Origin: DAHUXT01 sp036378295
Lineage (GTDB): Bacteria > Chloroflexota > Ktedonobacteria > Ktedonobacterales > JADMIN01
Reading direction: 5' to 3'
Assembly (NCBI GenBank): GCA_036378295.1
Contig: DASUWS010000232.1
Span: 1-64,000, forward strand
Length of the DNA stretch: 64,000 nt
The notes beneath the pieces are model-generated. The model did not search any database and was not told the origin of the DNA. It was given only the letters and a program-made list of their open reading frames with translations. The position numbers and the translations under genes were made by a program. Position 1 is the stretch's first letter, and each line of letters starts with the position of its first letter. Shown here in pieces: positions 51,250 to 59,212 of this stretch.

Positions 51250-52731
51250 TTAGAGCTCACCCTGCAGGGCGCGGAGCTTCTCGGCGGAGAGCACCTGGAA
51301 CTTGAGCAGGAGCGACGCGAGATCTTCATCTTTGCCGGTGGCCGCCAACTCCTGTTTGATGCGCCCGAGCGACGCGATCTGTTGCGGGGTGACCAGACCA
51401 CGGCTGACGAGTAGCGCGGCCAGCAATTGGTCAGGGCTGAGGAACTTGAAGAGCAAGGCTAGCTCGCCCAACTTGAACTGCATACCAACACCCGTAAGCA
51501 TCTGCTGGATGCCGCGCAATGCCTCAAGCTTCTGTTCGGTGAGCATCGAGCCTTCCACCAGGACTGTGCTCAGCGCGCGCTCGGTCGGGGTTCCTGTATA
51601 ACCGTCGGGGATTCCCGGATAACCGCCGCCATTACCCCTGGGCATGGCAGGGATGCGCTGTGTTAGCTCTTGCGGGCCCGCGTCTATGCGCCTGAATTGG
51701 CTCGCCTGGCTCTGCTGCCGCTCGATCTGCTGGAACGTCGCCTCGGGAACAATGCTCGTCACCTGATCGTCTTCGTCCGGCGGAATCCAGACATCGACGA
51801 TCTGCTGGTCGTCATGGCCGTTCTGTGAGACAGGTGAAGCGCTATATGGTGAGGAAGACGGCTGATGACCGTACTGCCTGTTCTGGCCGTAAGACTCCTG
51901 CTGGATGTGATGTGCCTGCTCTAGCGCGCCGAATTGCTGCATCTCTGGCTGCCGGAACCCGATCGGCTCCGCCTGCGCGGGCCGGCCAAACGGATTGCTG
52001 GGCGCTGCTGTGCCGTTTCCCGCGAACGGGTTGACATCGTATGGCTGCGCAAATGGCGAATTGCTATCGCTCTGGCCGCCAGAAAAAGGATTCGCTGAGA
52101 CGGGTTGCGCGAACGGCGAGCTATTCAGCGGCTGCGCGAAGGGCGACGGCTGGGCATGCTGTGGATGTGAGGAATAGGGTGGAACCGACGGCTGGCTGAA
52201 CGGGGAAGACGATTGCTGGCCCAATGGCGCGGGCAGGCCGAGCGCCGCACCGAGCGGCGGAATCGAACCAGGGGTGCCGACTCCGGGCAGTGCACCACCC
52301 AGCGGTATACGCTGGCGCACGGCATCCAGCACTCTCTGAAACTCGTGGATGCCCCGGACCTCCACATCGGCCAGCGCCCGCGCGGCAGGGTCGAAATCAG
52401 GGTCGAGCGCATTCGCCGGACTGATGAAGCGGAAGGTCATTACCTGAAGCGAGCGCCCGCGCCGTTGCGCATCCAGCGCCACCCAGAACTCACGCCGCCC
52501 TGCCGTCGCATTGCCGAGGTCCACCAACACGAGCGCCACCAATTGCTTGCCCAGCATGCCAAATAGCTCAACGGGGGTACGTGCCGCACGCACATCGTAG
52601 CCAGTCATACGAAGTTGAGAGAGCAGAGGAACCGCAATCGTATCATCACGCTCGAACAGAACGACCAGCGGTGTCGTCGAAGTCCCCATGTCAGTGGCGA
52701 AGCCGGTTCCCGGCGCTGGAAGTATAGCCAT
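51250..52731 (-). CDS. Receiver-like domain protein with SPF/NPF-QP repeats
   Basis: The 493-residue protein starts at the ATG at 52731 (the earlier frame starts at TTG). Residues about 15-130 resemble a response-regulator receiver: VVLFERDD acidic pair, LVLVDLGNA with an Asp at the end of strand 3, and VMTFRF at strand 4. A long disordered part, about residues 140-330, carries some eight repeats of S/N-P-F-A/S/G-x-P (SPFSQP, SPFAQP, NPFSGG, NPFAGN, NPFGRP). The C-terminal 100 residues are helical (LTEQKLEALRGIQQMLTG, LSPDQLLAALLVSRGLV) and resemble GspE/MshE N-terminal-like modules. It may be a scaffold for motility or signalling; this is inference. Confidence 0.7.
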   Translation of the reverse strand: MAILPAPGTGFATDMGTSTTPLVVLFERDDTIAVPLLSQLRMTGYDVRAARTPVELFGMLGKQLVALVLVDLGNATAGRREFWVALDAQRRGRSLQVMTFRFISPANALDPDFDPAARALADVEVRGIHEFQRVLDAVRQRIPLGGALPGVGTPGSIPPLGAALGLPAPLGQQSSSPFSQPSVPPYSSHPQHAQPSPFAQPLNSSPFAQPVSANPFSGGQSDSNSPFAQPYDVNPFAGNGTAAPSNPFGRPAQAEPIGFRQPEMQQFGALEQAHHIQQESYGQNRQYGHQPSSSPYSASPVSQNGHDDQQIVDVWIPPDEDDQVTSIVPEATFQQIERQQSQASQFRRIDAGPQELTQRIPAMPRGNGGGYPGIPDGYTGTPTERALSTVLVEGSMLTEQKLEALRGIQQMLTGVGMQFKLGELALLFKFLSPDQLLAALLVSRGLVTPQQIASLGRIKQELAATGKDEDLASLLLKFQVLSAEKLRALQGEL

Positions 52732-52838
52732 TGGCGGTCTGCATCCCTCCCTCAACGAATAGCAGAACTCTACGTGCCCGAGGTCCTTTCAGGCGGCGTT
52801 GCCCGTGGCATCCAGTATAGCACACTCGTTGTAGCTGT

Positions 52839-54143
52839 CTATGCCCATTCGGTACTGCCCACGAACAGATGGCCGCCCAGGTACGTCGCCGCGACGAGGT
52901 TGACACCGAAGTGATAGGCCAGCTCACGCTCATCCGCTCCGCGCATCACGATCACATCACAGCGTTTACCAGGCTCCAGGCTACCTATCTCATCCTCCAT
53001 CGCCAGCGCCGCCGCGCCGCCGCGCGTGGCCGCGGTAAGTGCTTCATCCAGTGTCATGCCCATCGCGCTCACCGCCAGCGCAATCATCATCTGCATGTTC
53101 TCAGAGTAGCTCGTGCCTGGATTGAAGTCGGTCGCTAGCGCCACGCGCACCCCATGCTCACGCAGCCGTCGCGCGGATGGATAGGCGACGCTGAGCGAGA
53201 AGGAGCAGCCGGGCAGCAGCGTGCCGACGACGCCTGCCCCGTTCAGCAGATCAAGCTCCTCGTCGGACGCGAAGTCGAGATGATCGGCGGAGACGGCGCG
53301 CAATTCGGCGGCGAGACGCGCGCCCCCCGTGGGACCAAGCTGGTTGGCGTGCAGTTTGAGGGCATAGCCGAGGGCGCGGGCCTGTTCAAGAATACGCCGC
53401 GCCTCTTCGACGGTGAATGCGGTACGCTCGCAGAAGACATCGCAGAAACGCGCATCGGCGGCGAACGCTGGCAGCATCCGCTCACACACGAGGTCTACAT
53501 ACGCGGTGCGGTCGCGGGGATGGTCGCGAAACTCTGGGGGCAGGGTATGCGCGCCGAGAAACGTCGGCACGACCGTCGGAAGATTCGGCGCCGTGGCCAG
53601 CTCGCGCATGACCGCCAGGCAGCGCGCTTCACTCTCAGGGGCCAGCCCATAGCCGGTCTTGCCCTCGACGGTGGTTGTGCCGTGCGCGGCGAACGATTCC
53701 AGACGGCTGCGGCCAAGGGAGAGCAACGCCTCTTCGGGCGCGGCGCGGGTCGCGCGCACCGTGCTAAGGATGCCACGGCCCTGCCGCGCCAACTCTTCAT
53801 ACGAGACTCCCATATGGCGCAGTTGAAACTCTTCGGCACGGTCGCCAGCAAAGACGAAATGGGTATGCGAATCGACGAAACCAGGGAGAACAGCACACCC
53901 GCCGGCATCGTGACGTTGCTCTGGGGAAAGCGCCTCGATGGCAACCGCCCGCGCCAGATCGGCCTCCGGCCCCACCCAGACAATGCGTCCCTCCTGAGCG
54001 GCAAGCGCCCCCTTGGGGATGACGCCGAGCGGGCCGCTCCCATAGCGCTCAGGGGCAACCGTCACCAGACGCGAGATGCCAGTGAGCACGAAATCGGCAG
54101 CAAGGCGAGAGTCCGTCGCTGTATTGTTGGCGTCGAAATGCAT
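52839..54143 (-). CDS. hutI: Imidazolonepropionase
   Basis: HutI opens the imidazolone ring in histidine degradation to formiminoglutamate. The ATG at 54143 has AGGAAC 7 bases upstream and gives 434 residues; the frame is open for 30 codons more. The metal-binding VDSHTHFVFAGDRAEEF, the SFAAHGTTTVEGKTGYGL segment and LATDFNPGTSYSENMQMM are specific to HutI in the amidohydrolase superfamily. hutH, hutU and hutG are not adjacent. A terminator-like hairpin separates it from the upstream enoyl-CoA hydratase gene. Confidence 0.95.
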   Translation of the reverse strand: MHFDANNTATDSRLAADFVLTGISRLVTVAPERYGSGPLGVIPKGALAAQEGRIVWVGPEADLARAVAIEALSPEQRHDAGGCAVLPGFVDSHTHFVFAGDRAEEFQLRHMGVSYEELARQGRGILSTVRATRAAPEEALLSLGRSRLESFAAHGTTTVEGKTGYGLAPESEARCLAVMRELATAPNLPTVVPTFLGAHTLPPEFRDHPRDRTAYVDLVCERMLPAFAADARFCDVFCERTAFTVEEARRILEQARALGYALKLHANQLGPTGGARLAAELRAVSADHLDFASDEELDLLNGAGVVGTLLPGCSFSLSVAYPSARRLREHGVRVALATDFNPGTSYSENMQMMIALAVSAMGMTLDEALTAATRGGAAALAMEDEIGSLEPGKRCDVIVMRGADERELAYHFGVNLVAATYLGGHLFVGSTEWA

Positions 54144-54251
54144 GGCATGTTCCTGAACTGGCTGGCGGCTGAAAACCGCGCCTAAGCGCCTCACGTGCTC
54201 CGCTGTGTTCGGCGAGAAAGCCCGCCTTCCCACGAGCGGGATGTCTAGCTC

Positions 54252-54277
54252 CCCTTTCCCATAGAGAGAGGAAAGGG
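54252..54277 (-). terminator. Hairpin between the enoyl-CoA hydratase-like gene and hutI
   Basis: CCCTTTCC (54252-54259) and GGAAAGGG (54270-54277) pair perfectly, just after the minus-strand stop at 54288. No T-run follows. Confidence 0.5.
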
Positions 54278-54287
54278 TGCGGTGAGC

Positions 54288-55064
54288 CTATCTCCCCACC
54301 CAGGCGGGCTGGCGCTTTTCGAGGAAGGCACACATCCCTTCCTGCGCATCCATAGCCATCGCGTTCATGCTCATGACCTCTTTGGCATAGGCGTAGGCTT
54401 TGGGCTGGTCGAGATCGATCTGGGTGTAGAAGGCCTGTTTGCCCAGGGCGACGGTTAGCGGACTGGCCGACGCAATCGAGAGGGCAAGCTCACGCGTCGC
54501 GCTCTCCAACTGGTCCACCGGTACAACGGTGTTGACCAGTCCCCAGTCGGCGGCGGTCTCCGCGGAGATGAGCTTGCCTGTCATGAGCATCTGGAGTGCG
54601 CGCTTGCGCCCGATGGCACGGCTGAGGGCCACCATCGGTGTCGTGCAGAAGAGACCAATCTTGACGCCAGGCGTACCAAAGGTCGCCTCTTCGGCGGCGA
54701 CGGCGAGATCGCAGGTAGCCACAAGCTGGCATCCAGCAGCCGTAGCGATGCGCTGGACGCGGGCAATCACCGGCTGTGGGATGGTCTGTACGGCGTCCAT
54801 CAGCTCGGTGCAAAGATCGAAGACGGCGCGATAGCGATTGATGTCGCCATCCACCAGCTCGCGCAGGTCATGTCCGGCGGAAAACGCGGGACCGTTGGCC
54901 GCCAGCACCACCACGCGCACATCCGGTTCACTGCTGAGTGTGCGCAGAGCATCGGTCAGCTCGCGCATCATGTCGCTGGAGAGGGCATTGCGGCGCTCAG
55001 GGCGGTTCATGGTGATGGTAGCGACGGGTGCGTCGCGCTCGATCAGAATGGAGTCGTACGCCAT
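54288..55064 (-). CDS. Enoyl-CoA hydratase/isomerase-family protein, ECHDC3-like
   Basis: The 258-residue protein has the crotonase fold: MNRPERRNALSSDMMREL, the oxyanion loop GPAFSAGHDLREL and AAGCQLVATCDLAVA. In rat crotonase-type enzymes Glu144 and Glu164 act as acid and base; here the aligned positions are Gln113 and Gly133. The sequence TPGVKIGLFCTTPMVALSRA matches the ECHDC3-like branch, which lacks both glutamates, so classical hydratase activity is doubtful. It may bind acyl-CoA or catalyse another crotonase-fold reaction. It lies between hutI and coaD on the same strand. Confidence 0.88.
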   Translation of the reverse strand: MAYDSILIERDAPVATITMNRPERRNALSSDMMRELTDALRTLSSEPDVRVVVLAANGPAFSAGHDLRELVDGDINRYRAVFDLCTELMDAVQTIPQPVIARVQRIATAAGCQLVATCDLAVAAEEATFGTPGVKIGLFCTTPMVALSRAIGRKRALQMLMTGKLISAETAADWGLVNTVVPVDQLESATRELALSIASASPLTVALGKQAFYTQIDLDQPKAYAYAKEVMSMNAMAMDAQEGMCAFLEKRQPAWVGR

Positions 55065-55116
55065 TGTAAGTTCTCCTTGTGAAATGCTCTAACGTGGTGT
55101 GACTCGCGATGGACGA

Positions 55117-55641
55117 CTAAAGCGTGGCCAGCTTCTTCTTTAGCGCGGCGGCGACATTGTCGGTGACGATGCCATCGAGATCGCCATGAAGGCGGGCCAC
55201 CTCTTTGAGGAGTGTGGCGCTGACAAACAAGTAACGCAGGTCGGTGATGATCATGACCGTCTCGATCTCTGGCGCGAGCTTGCGATTCATGAGCGCCTGT
55301 TGGAACTCCAGCTCGAAATCAGTGACGGCACGTAACCCCCGAACGATGGACTGAGCGCCGACGGAGCGGGCGAAATCGATGACCAGCCCCTCGAACAGCT
55401 CGACCCGCACGTTGGTCAGCTTTTCCTCGGTGACGGTCTCGTGCCAGAGCTGAACGCGCTCCTCAGCGGAGAACAAGAGCTTCTTGCTGGGTGTGGCGTA
55501 GACAGCGATGATGAGCTCATCCGCGAGGTTCGCCGCCCTCTTCGCGATATCGAGATGTCCCCGATGTACCGGATCGAAGCTGCCCGGGTAAACTGCTACC
55601 AGGCGGTGATGCTCTCGCGTCGTGGTTGGATCATGCGCCAT
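55117..55641 (-). CDS. coaD: Phosphopantetheine adenylyltransferase
   Basis: CoaD joins phosphopantetheine and ATP to dephospho-CoA in coenzyme A synthesis. From the ATG at 55641 it is 174 residues, close to the usual 160; an extension of 27 codons is open upstream. The nucleotidyltransferase motif is VYPGSFDPVHRGHLDIAKRA (T/HxGH form HRGH), and further signatures are IVRGLRAVTDFELEFQ and LRYLFVSATLLKEVARLHGD. The ribosome site is unclear, so the exact start is uncertain. Confidence 0.95.
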   Translation of the reverse strand: MAHDPTTTREHHRLVAVYPGSFDPVHRGHLDIAKRAANLADELIIAVYATPSKKLLFSAEERVQLWHETVTEEKLTNVRVELFEGLVIDFARSVGAQSIVRGLRAVTDFELEFQQALMNRKLAPEIETVMIITDLRYLFVSATLLKEVARLHGDLDGIVTDNVAAALKKKLATL

Positions 55642-55857
55642 GCCCCGACTCGCGTCGTCTCGTCGCATCGCTCTCTCACTTTCCGTGCGGGCCATCTGCT
55701 CGTGCGGGCCTTCAAGGTGCATCTCGACGCTTTCTGGATGCGTGCAAGACGCCCTCGCACACCATCATGCTCGTACCGCAATTCTAGCACTTTATCCGAT
55801 ACGCGGCGCTCAGTTCACATCCATCGACTCCGACTCAGTCAGGATGGAGCGCGCCAG

Positions 55858-55898
55858 AAAAAAGCACCCCTCCTCCAGTTGCCCGGAGAAGGGATGCT
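55858..55898 (-). terminator. Rho-independent terminator after the NYN-domain gene
   Basis: On the minus strand AGCATCCCTTCTCC pairs with GGAGGAGGGGTGCT (14 base pairs with two G-T) around an 8-base loop, followed by TTTTTT. It starts about 40 bases after the NYN stop at 55936. Confidence 0.88.
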
Positions 55899-55935
55899 CT
55901 TGATGCTCACTTGATGCCATGGAGCCAGCGGTGAG

Positions 55936-58005
55936 CTAGACGCGAATCTCCTCTACCTGAGACAGGTTGATGAAGAGGTCGCAGCTTTGCCGCAGGATCA
56001 TCGAAGCGGCGTCGTCGAAGGCGGCCACCTCCACCCGTACGCCGCGATCAGAACAGTATTCGAGCAGCGGTAGGAAGTCGCTGTCGCCACTGACCAGTAC
56101 GACGGTATCGAGCGAGCCAGCATCCACCAGCCGCACGATATCCATGCACAGATCGAGATCCATATCAGCCTTGCGCGCGCCGCTGGCAAAGGTCTTGTAA
56201 TTCTTGGTCGTGATGCGATAGCCAACGCCCTTCACCGCCGAGAGGAAGGTCTGCTCGGCGTGGGGGTCGGGGTTGGTCGGCGCATAGGCATGCGCGCGAA
56301 TCAGTCGCCGATTGCCACGCAGGAAGTCGAGCAGGCGACCAAAATCGATGCTCATTCGCTGGCTGCGCGCCGAATAGAGCAGGTTCGCGACATCCACGAA
56401 GACGCCAACTCGCTCCGTCGAGGGGAACACCGGCAGCGCCACCGTCATGGCAGGCGGATTTTGCTGGCGACGCAGCTCACTGAGCAGCCGATCGGTCTGT
56501 TGGGCGATGGCATTGGTGATGATCGTGCCCAACTGATTGGCCGACATCGGCGGCGCTTCACCCGCCCGCTCACCACGCCGGACTCGCGTCGTCGTCTCAT
56601 GCAGCGGCGTCGCCACTCCAGCGGACTGCGGGCCGAATCCATGCGCGAAGGACGGCTCTGGTGAGCCAAAGGGGCTTTCTGGCTCCTGCACGTGTCCTTG
56701 CGCGGTCGCCATATTCCATGGCGATTCCGGGTAGTGCGCGGCGGGCGTCGAAGGACGCGAGGTGCGTGCGCGTGGCGCGGGGGTATACGGCGCGTAGCCA
56801 GCCTCCTCATAGCCCTTGGCGCCGGACGTGTAGCCGTTGCCCAGATCGCGGTCATGCGCATAGGTCACCGTCGTCTCCGGCACCACGTACGGAGTGGGCT
56901 GGCGCGGTGCTGGTTCCTCGTGGCCGCCCTGCTCTTCGCCCTCGGCCTCCCCAGTCTCGGACTCCTGCGCATGAGCGCCCCGACCCCGACGACGGCGGCG
57001 ACGGCGAGATGCGCTCTCACGCTCCGTCTGGTCTTCTCCTTCGGTTGTTTCCTCAGCCGCGGCGGGCGCTTGCTCCTCGCGAGCTTCTGGCGTTTCCACG
57101 GCTTCCACGGCCTGTGGGGTTTCTGGCGCTTCTGGCGCTTCTGGCGCGGCTGCGGTCTCAGGGGAAGCCGCCTCGGCGCTCTCGATCGGAACGGTCAGGA
57201 TTTCGGCCTGACCCTCTTCCTCCGCTGGAGCCGTTTCCGCCTGTGCGGATGGCGGCGGAGTCATCAACGTTGGCGGGGTGGCGCGCCAGCCACTGAGGCG
57301 CTCTGGGCGCACCCCTGTTTGCCCGGCGGCTGGCTGCGAGCGCGGGCGATCAAAGCGGTAGCGGCGTGGAGCCGGCAGCGGCGACTCTTCCTGTGGCGCG
57401 GCAGCAGATTCGAGCGCGGGTTCAGCCGTTGCGGACGGCTGCTCCGGAGCAGCCTGATGCCCCGCCGCCTGAGACATCGCATCGAGATGGGCCAGAATGG
57501 CGGCATCCAGCGGCAGCGGCTCCATGGCGGGGAACGACTCCACCAGCGGATTCTCTGGCTTCTCAGTCGCCTCAATGTCGGCGGGTCCGGCGGTCTCGGG
57601 CGCTCCGACGGTAGTGACGTTCGGAAGCAACTGAACGTCCAGCGTCTCGGCCTTACCGCGACGGCGCGTATTCGCGTTCCGCCGCCCGCGTGTGCTGGGA
57701 CGCTTAGGTGTCTCCGTCACTGGCGCTGGCGCAGTCGCGACCGCATCTGCCGCGGTCTGCTGGGCGGCTGGCGTCGCGGGAACCTCAGCGGCGGGAGCAA
57801 CCGTCGCCTGCTCACCATGCTGCTCACCTGATTGTTCTTTCGCTTCATGCTGGTCTTTGGGCTTGCGGCTCCGGCTGGATGTATGCCGCCTGCGCGCGGG
57901 CCGTGATGTCCCAGCCTTTGGCGCGCCGCTTTCTGCGCCACCTGGCGCTGTGTTTTCTGTCGTCCCTGGCGCTTGCTGCGTAGGGTCTTGTTGATCTTGT
58001 GTCAT
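55936..58005 (-). CDS. NYN-domain (PIN-like RNase) protein with a long disordered arm
   Basis: The ATG at 58005 (MTQDQQDPTQQAPG) has GGAGA about 5 bases upstream and gives 689 residues. Residues about 1-520 are low-complexity, rich in Ala, Pro, Glu, Thr and Arg, with basic patches (SRPARRRHTSSRSRKPKDQ and RRRRRRGRG) like those of RNA-binding degradosome proteins. Residues about 525-689 form a NYN/LabA domain: RVGVFVDVANLLYSARSQ, ADMDLDLCMDIVRL, VVLVSGDSDFLPLLEYCSDR, with the acidic residues of the PIN-like active site in place. It is probably a metal-dependent RNase or RNA-binding factor tethered by its arm. A strong terminator follows. Confidence 0.85.
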   Translation of the reverse strand: MTQDQQDPTQQAPGTTENTAPGGAESGAPKAGTSRPARRRHTSSRSRKPKDQHEAKEQSGEQHGEQATVAPAAEVPATPAAQQTAADAVATAPAPVTETPKRPSTRGRRNANTRRRGKAETLDVQLLPNVTTVGAPETAGPADIEATEKPENPLVESFPAMEPLPLDAAILAHLDAMSQAAGHQAAPEQPSATAEPALESAAAPQEESPLPAPRRYRFDRPRSQPAAGQTGVRPERLSGWRATPPTLMTPPPSAQAETAPAEEEGQAEILTVPIESAEAASPETAAAPEAPEAPETPQAVEAVETPEAREEQAPAAAEETTEGEDQTERESASRRRRRRRGRGAHAQESETGEAEGEEQGGHEEPAPRQPTPYVVPETTVTYAHDRDLGNGYTSGAKGYEEAGYAPYTPAPRARTSRPSTPAAHYPESPWNMATAQGHVQEPESPFGSPEPSFAHGFGPQSAGVATPLHETTTRVRRGERAGEAPPMSANQLGTIITNAIAQQTDRLLSELRRQQNPPAMTVALPVFPSTERVGVFVDVANLLYSARSQRMSIDFGRLLDFLRGNRRLIRAHAYAPTNPDPHAEQTFLSAVKGVGYRITTKNYKTFASGARKADMDLDLCMDIVRLVDAGSLDTVVLVSGDSDFLPLLEYCSDRGVRVEVAAFDDAASMILRQSCDLFINLSQVEEIRV

Positions 58006-58357
58006 GTCGTCTCCTGCTTCTGCCGCGGGCAGGGGCGCAGAGCGGTGTGGCGGGGAGGTTGAATATGCGCCTGGGGGAAACCAGATGTATCGCAACGCGC
58101 TGCTGTAAAGCTCTTTCGCGCTCTGCCTGAAGCAAGTCTGCAGTCTCTTTACTGGCTTTCAGCGCTGAAGCAGAATCCCGTCGCGTCAGCCCGTCATTCC
58201 CTGGCCGATCTCAACCCAACCTCAACCCTCTCCCACTACCCTTCCGGCATTCCGCCCTCCGTGGCGGAAGCGCTACCCTGTGCGGGCCTGATGTCTGTTT
58301 GTCTGTCTGTGCGCTGCCGGAGCAGCACATCAGGAACGATTTCAGAGCGCTCCTAGA
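58006..58357. other. Leader of the NYN gene
   Basis: The stretch holds the ribosome site of the NYN gene and no supported gene. A nested hairpin that spans its left edge is listed separately. Confidence 0.4.
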
Positions 58358-58376
58358 TCAGGAGCGATGCTCTGAA
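58341..58376 (-). terminator. Nested hairpin spanning the end of the lipid-synthesis cluster
   Basis: TTCAGAGC/GCTCTGAA (8 base pairs) encloses GCTCCT-AGATC-AGGAGC (6 base pairs). It straddles the stop codon (58358) of the CDP-alcohol phosphatidyltransferase gene, the last gene of the cluster. No T-run follows on the minus strand. Confidence 0.6.
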
Positions 58377-59074
58377 GTCAGTGATTGTGCCGTATTCATG
58401 CTGTCGGGACGGTTGCCATTACTGCGTGCGGGCGAGCCATCAGGGGTGCCGGGCGCATCAGGCGATTGATGCGCTGCACGCGAAAGCTTCAGCCAGACGA
58501 CCACAATGCGCTGCACCGAGGTGAACACACTAGTCACTGCGAGCAACAGCAACGTCCAGATGAGCCACTGCTCGGCTCCCAGGATGAGTCCTACAGCCAG
58601 CACCAGCACGCGCTCTGGCCGGGCCATCAGGCCGCTTTTCATTTCCAGGCCCAGTCCCTCAGCCCGCGCGCGCGCATAGCTGACCATCAGCGACCCCAGG
58701 CCGGCAATATATGCCAGGGCCAGGGTCCATGCCTTCTCCGTTGACGATGGCAAGGTGTTGACATAGAGGATGACGCCGAGAATGACAATACCCTCGGAAT
58801 AGCGATCCAGTGTCGAATCAAAGAAAGCGCCAAATGTAGTCTTTTGATTGCGTACACGCGCCAGCGCGCCATCCACCATGTCAAACATTCCAGCGAATAG
58901 AAGCAGCACCCCGCCCAGGCGCAATGCGCCCATCGCCAGAACCGCCGCCGTAATCGCGTTGAGCAGCAACCCAAGCACAGTCGCCATATTCGGAGTCATG
59001 CCTATCGCCGCCAGCGGCCTTACTACCATCTCGGCAATGTGGCGCGCGGTCTGTTGTACGCGTGGCCCGAACAT
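58358..59074 (-). CDS. CDP-alcohol phosphatidyltransferase (phosphatidylinositol-phosphate synthase-like)
   Basis: The 238-residue protein has the complete family motif D-x2-DG-x2-AR-x8-G-x3-D-x3-D with Asp65, Asp68, Gly69, Ala72, Arg73, Gly82, Asp86 and Asp90 (DMVDGALARVRN, then FGAFFDSTLD). About five to six membrane helices follow. It joins CDP-diacylglycerol with an alcohol such as inositol phosphate or glycerol phosphate. The C-terminal tail of about 40 residues is polar. It ends a minus-strand run with a PimA-like glycosyltransferase and two acyltransferases, a context that favours the phosphatidylinositol branch, though the head group is not proven. Confidence 0.93.
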   Translation of the reverse strand: MFGPRVQQTARHIAEMVVRPLAAIGMTPNMATVLGLLLNAITAAVLAMGALRLGGVLLLFAGMFDMVDGALARVRNQKTTFGAFFDSTLDRYSEGIVILGVILYVNTLPSSTEKAWTLALAYIAGLGSLMVSYARARAEGLGLEMKSGLMARPERVLVLAVGLILGAEQWLIWTLLLLAVTSVFTSVQRIVVVWLKLSRAAHQSPDAPGTPDGSPARSNGNRPDSMNTAQSLTSEHRS

Positions 59075-59212
59075 ACGTGCTCCTCGTTGCGTGCTGCTTC
59101 TATTGTACCACTCTCTGTCCCAGGGTTATGGTCTGGAATTTCAGGAACTCGCTTCTGTGAGCGATTCTGATCCCCCAAAAGGTGCGCGCATGGCCCATCA
59201 GGCCCAATCGCA

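Noticed and set aside
53154..54185. 343-codon plus-strand frame opposite hutI
   Set aside because: HutI signatures are clear on the minus strand; the opposite frame is a shadow.
56692..57831. Long plus-strand open frame of 379 codons opposite the NYN gene
   Set aside because: It is antisense to the low-complexity arm of a well-supported gene, and its protein is Arg/Gly/Ala-biased with no domain. GC-rich DNA keeps such frames open by chance.
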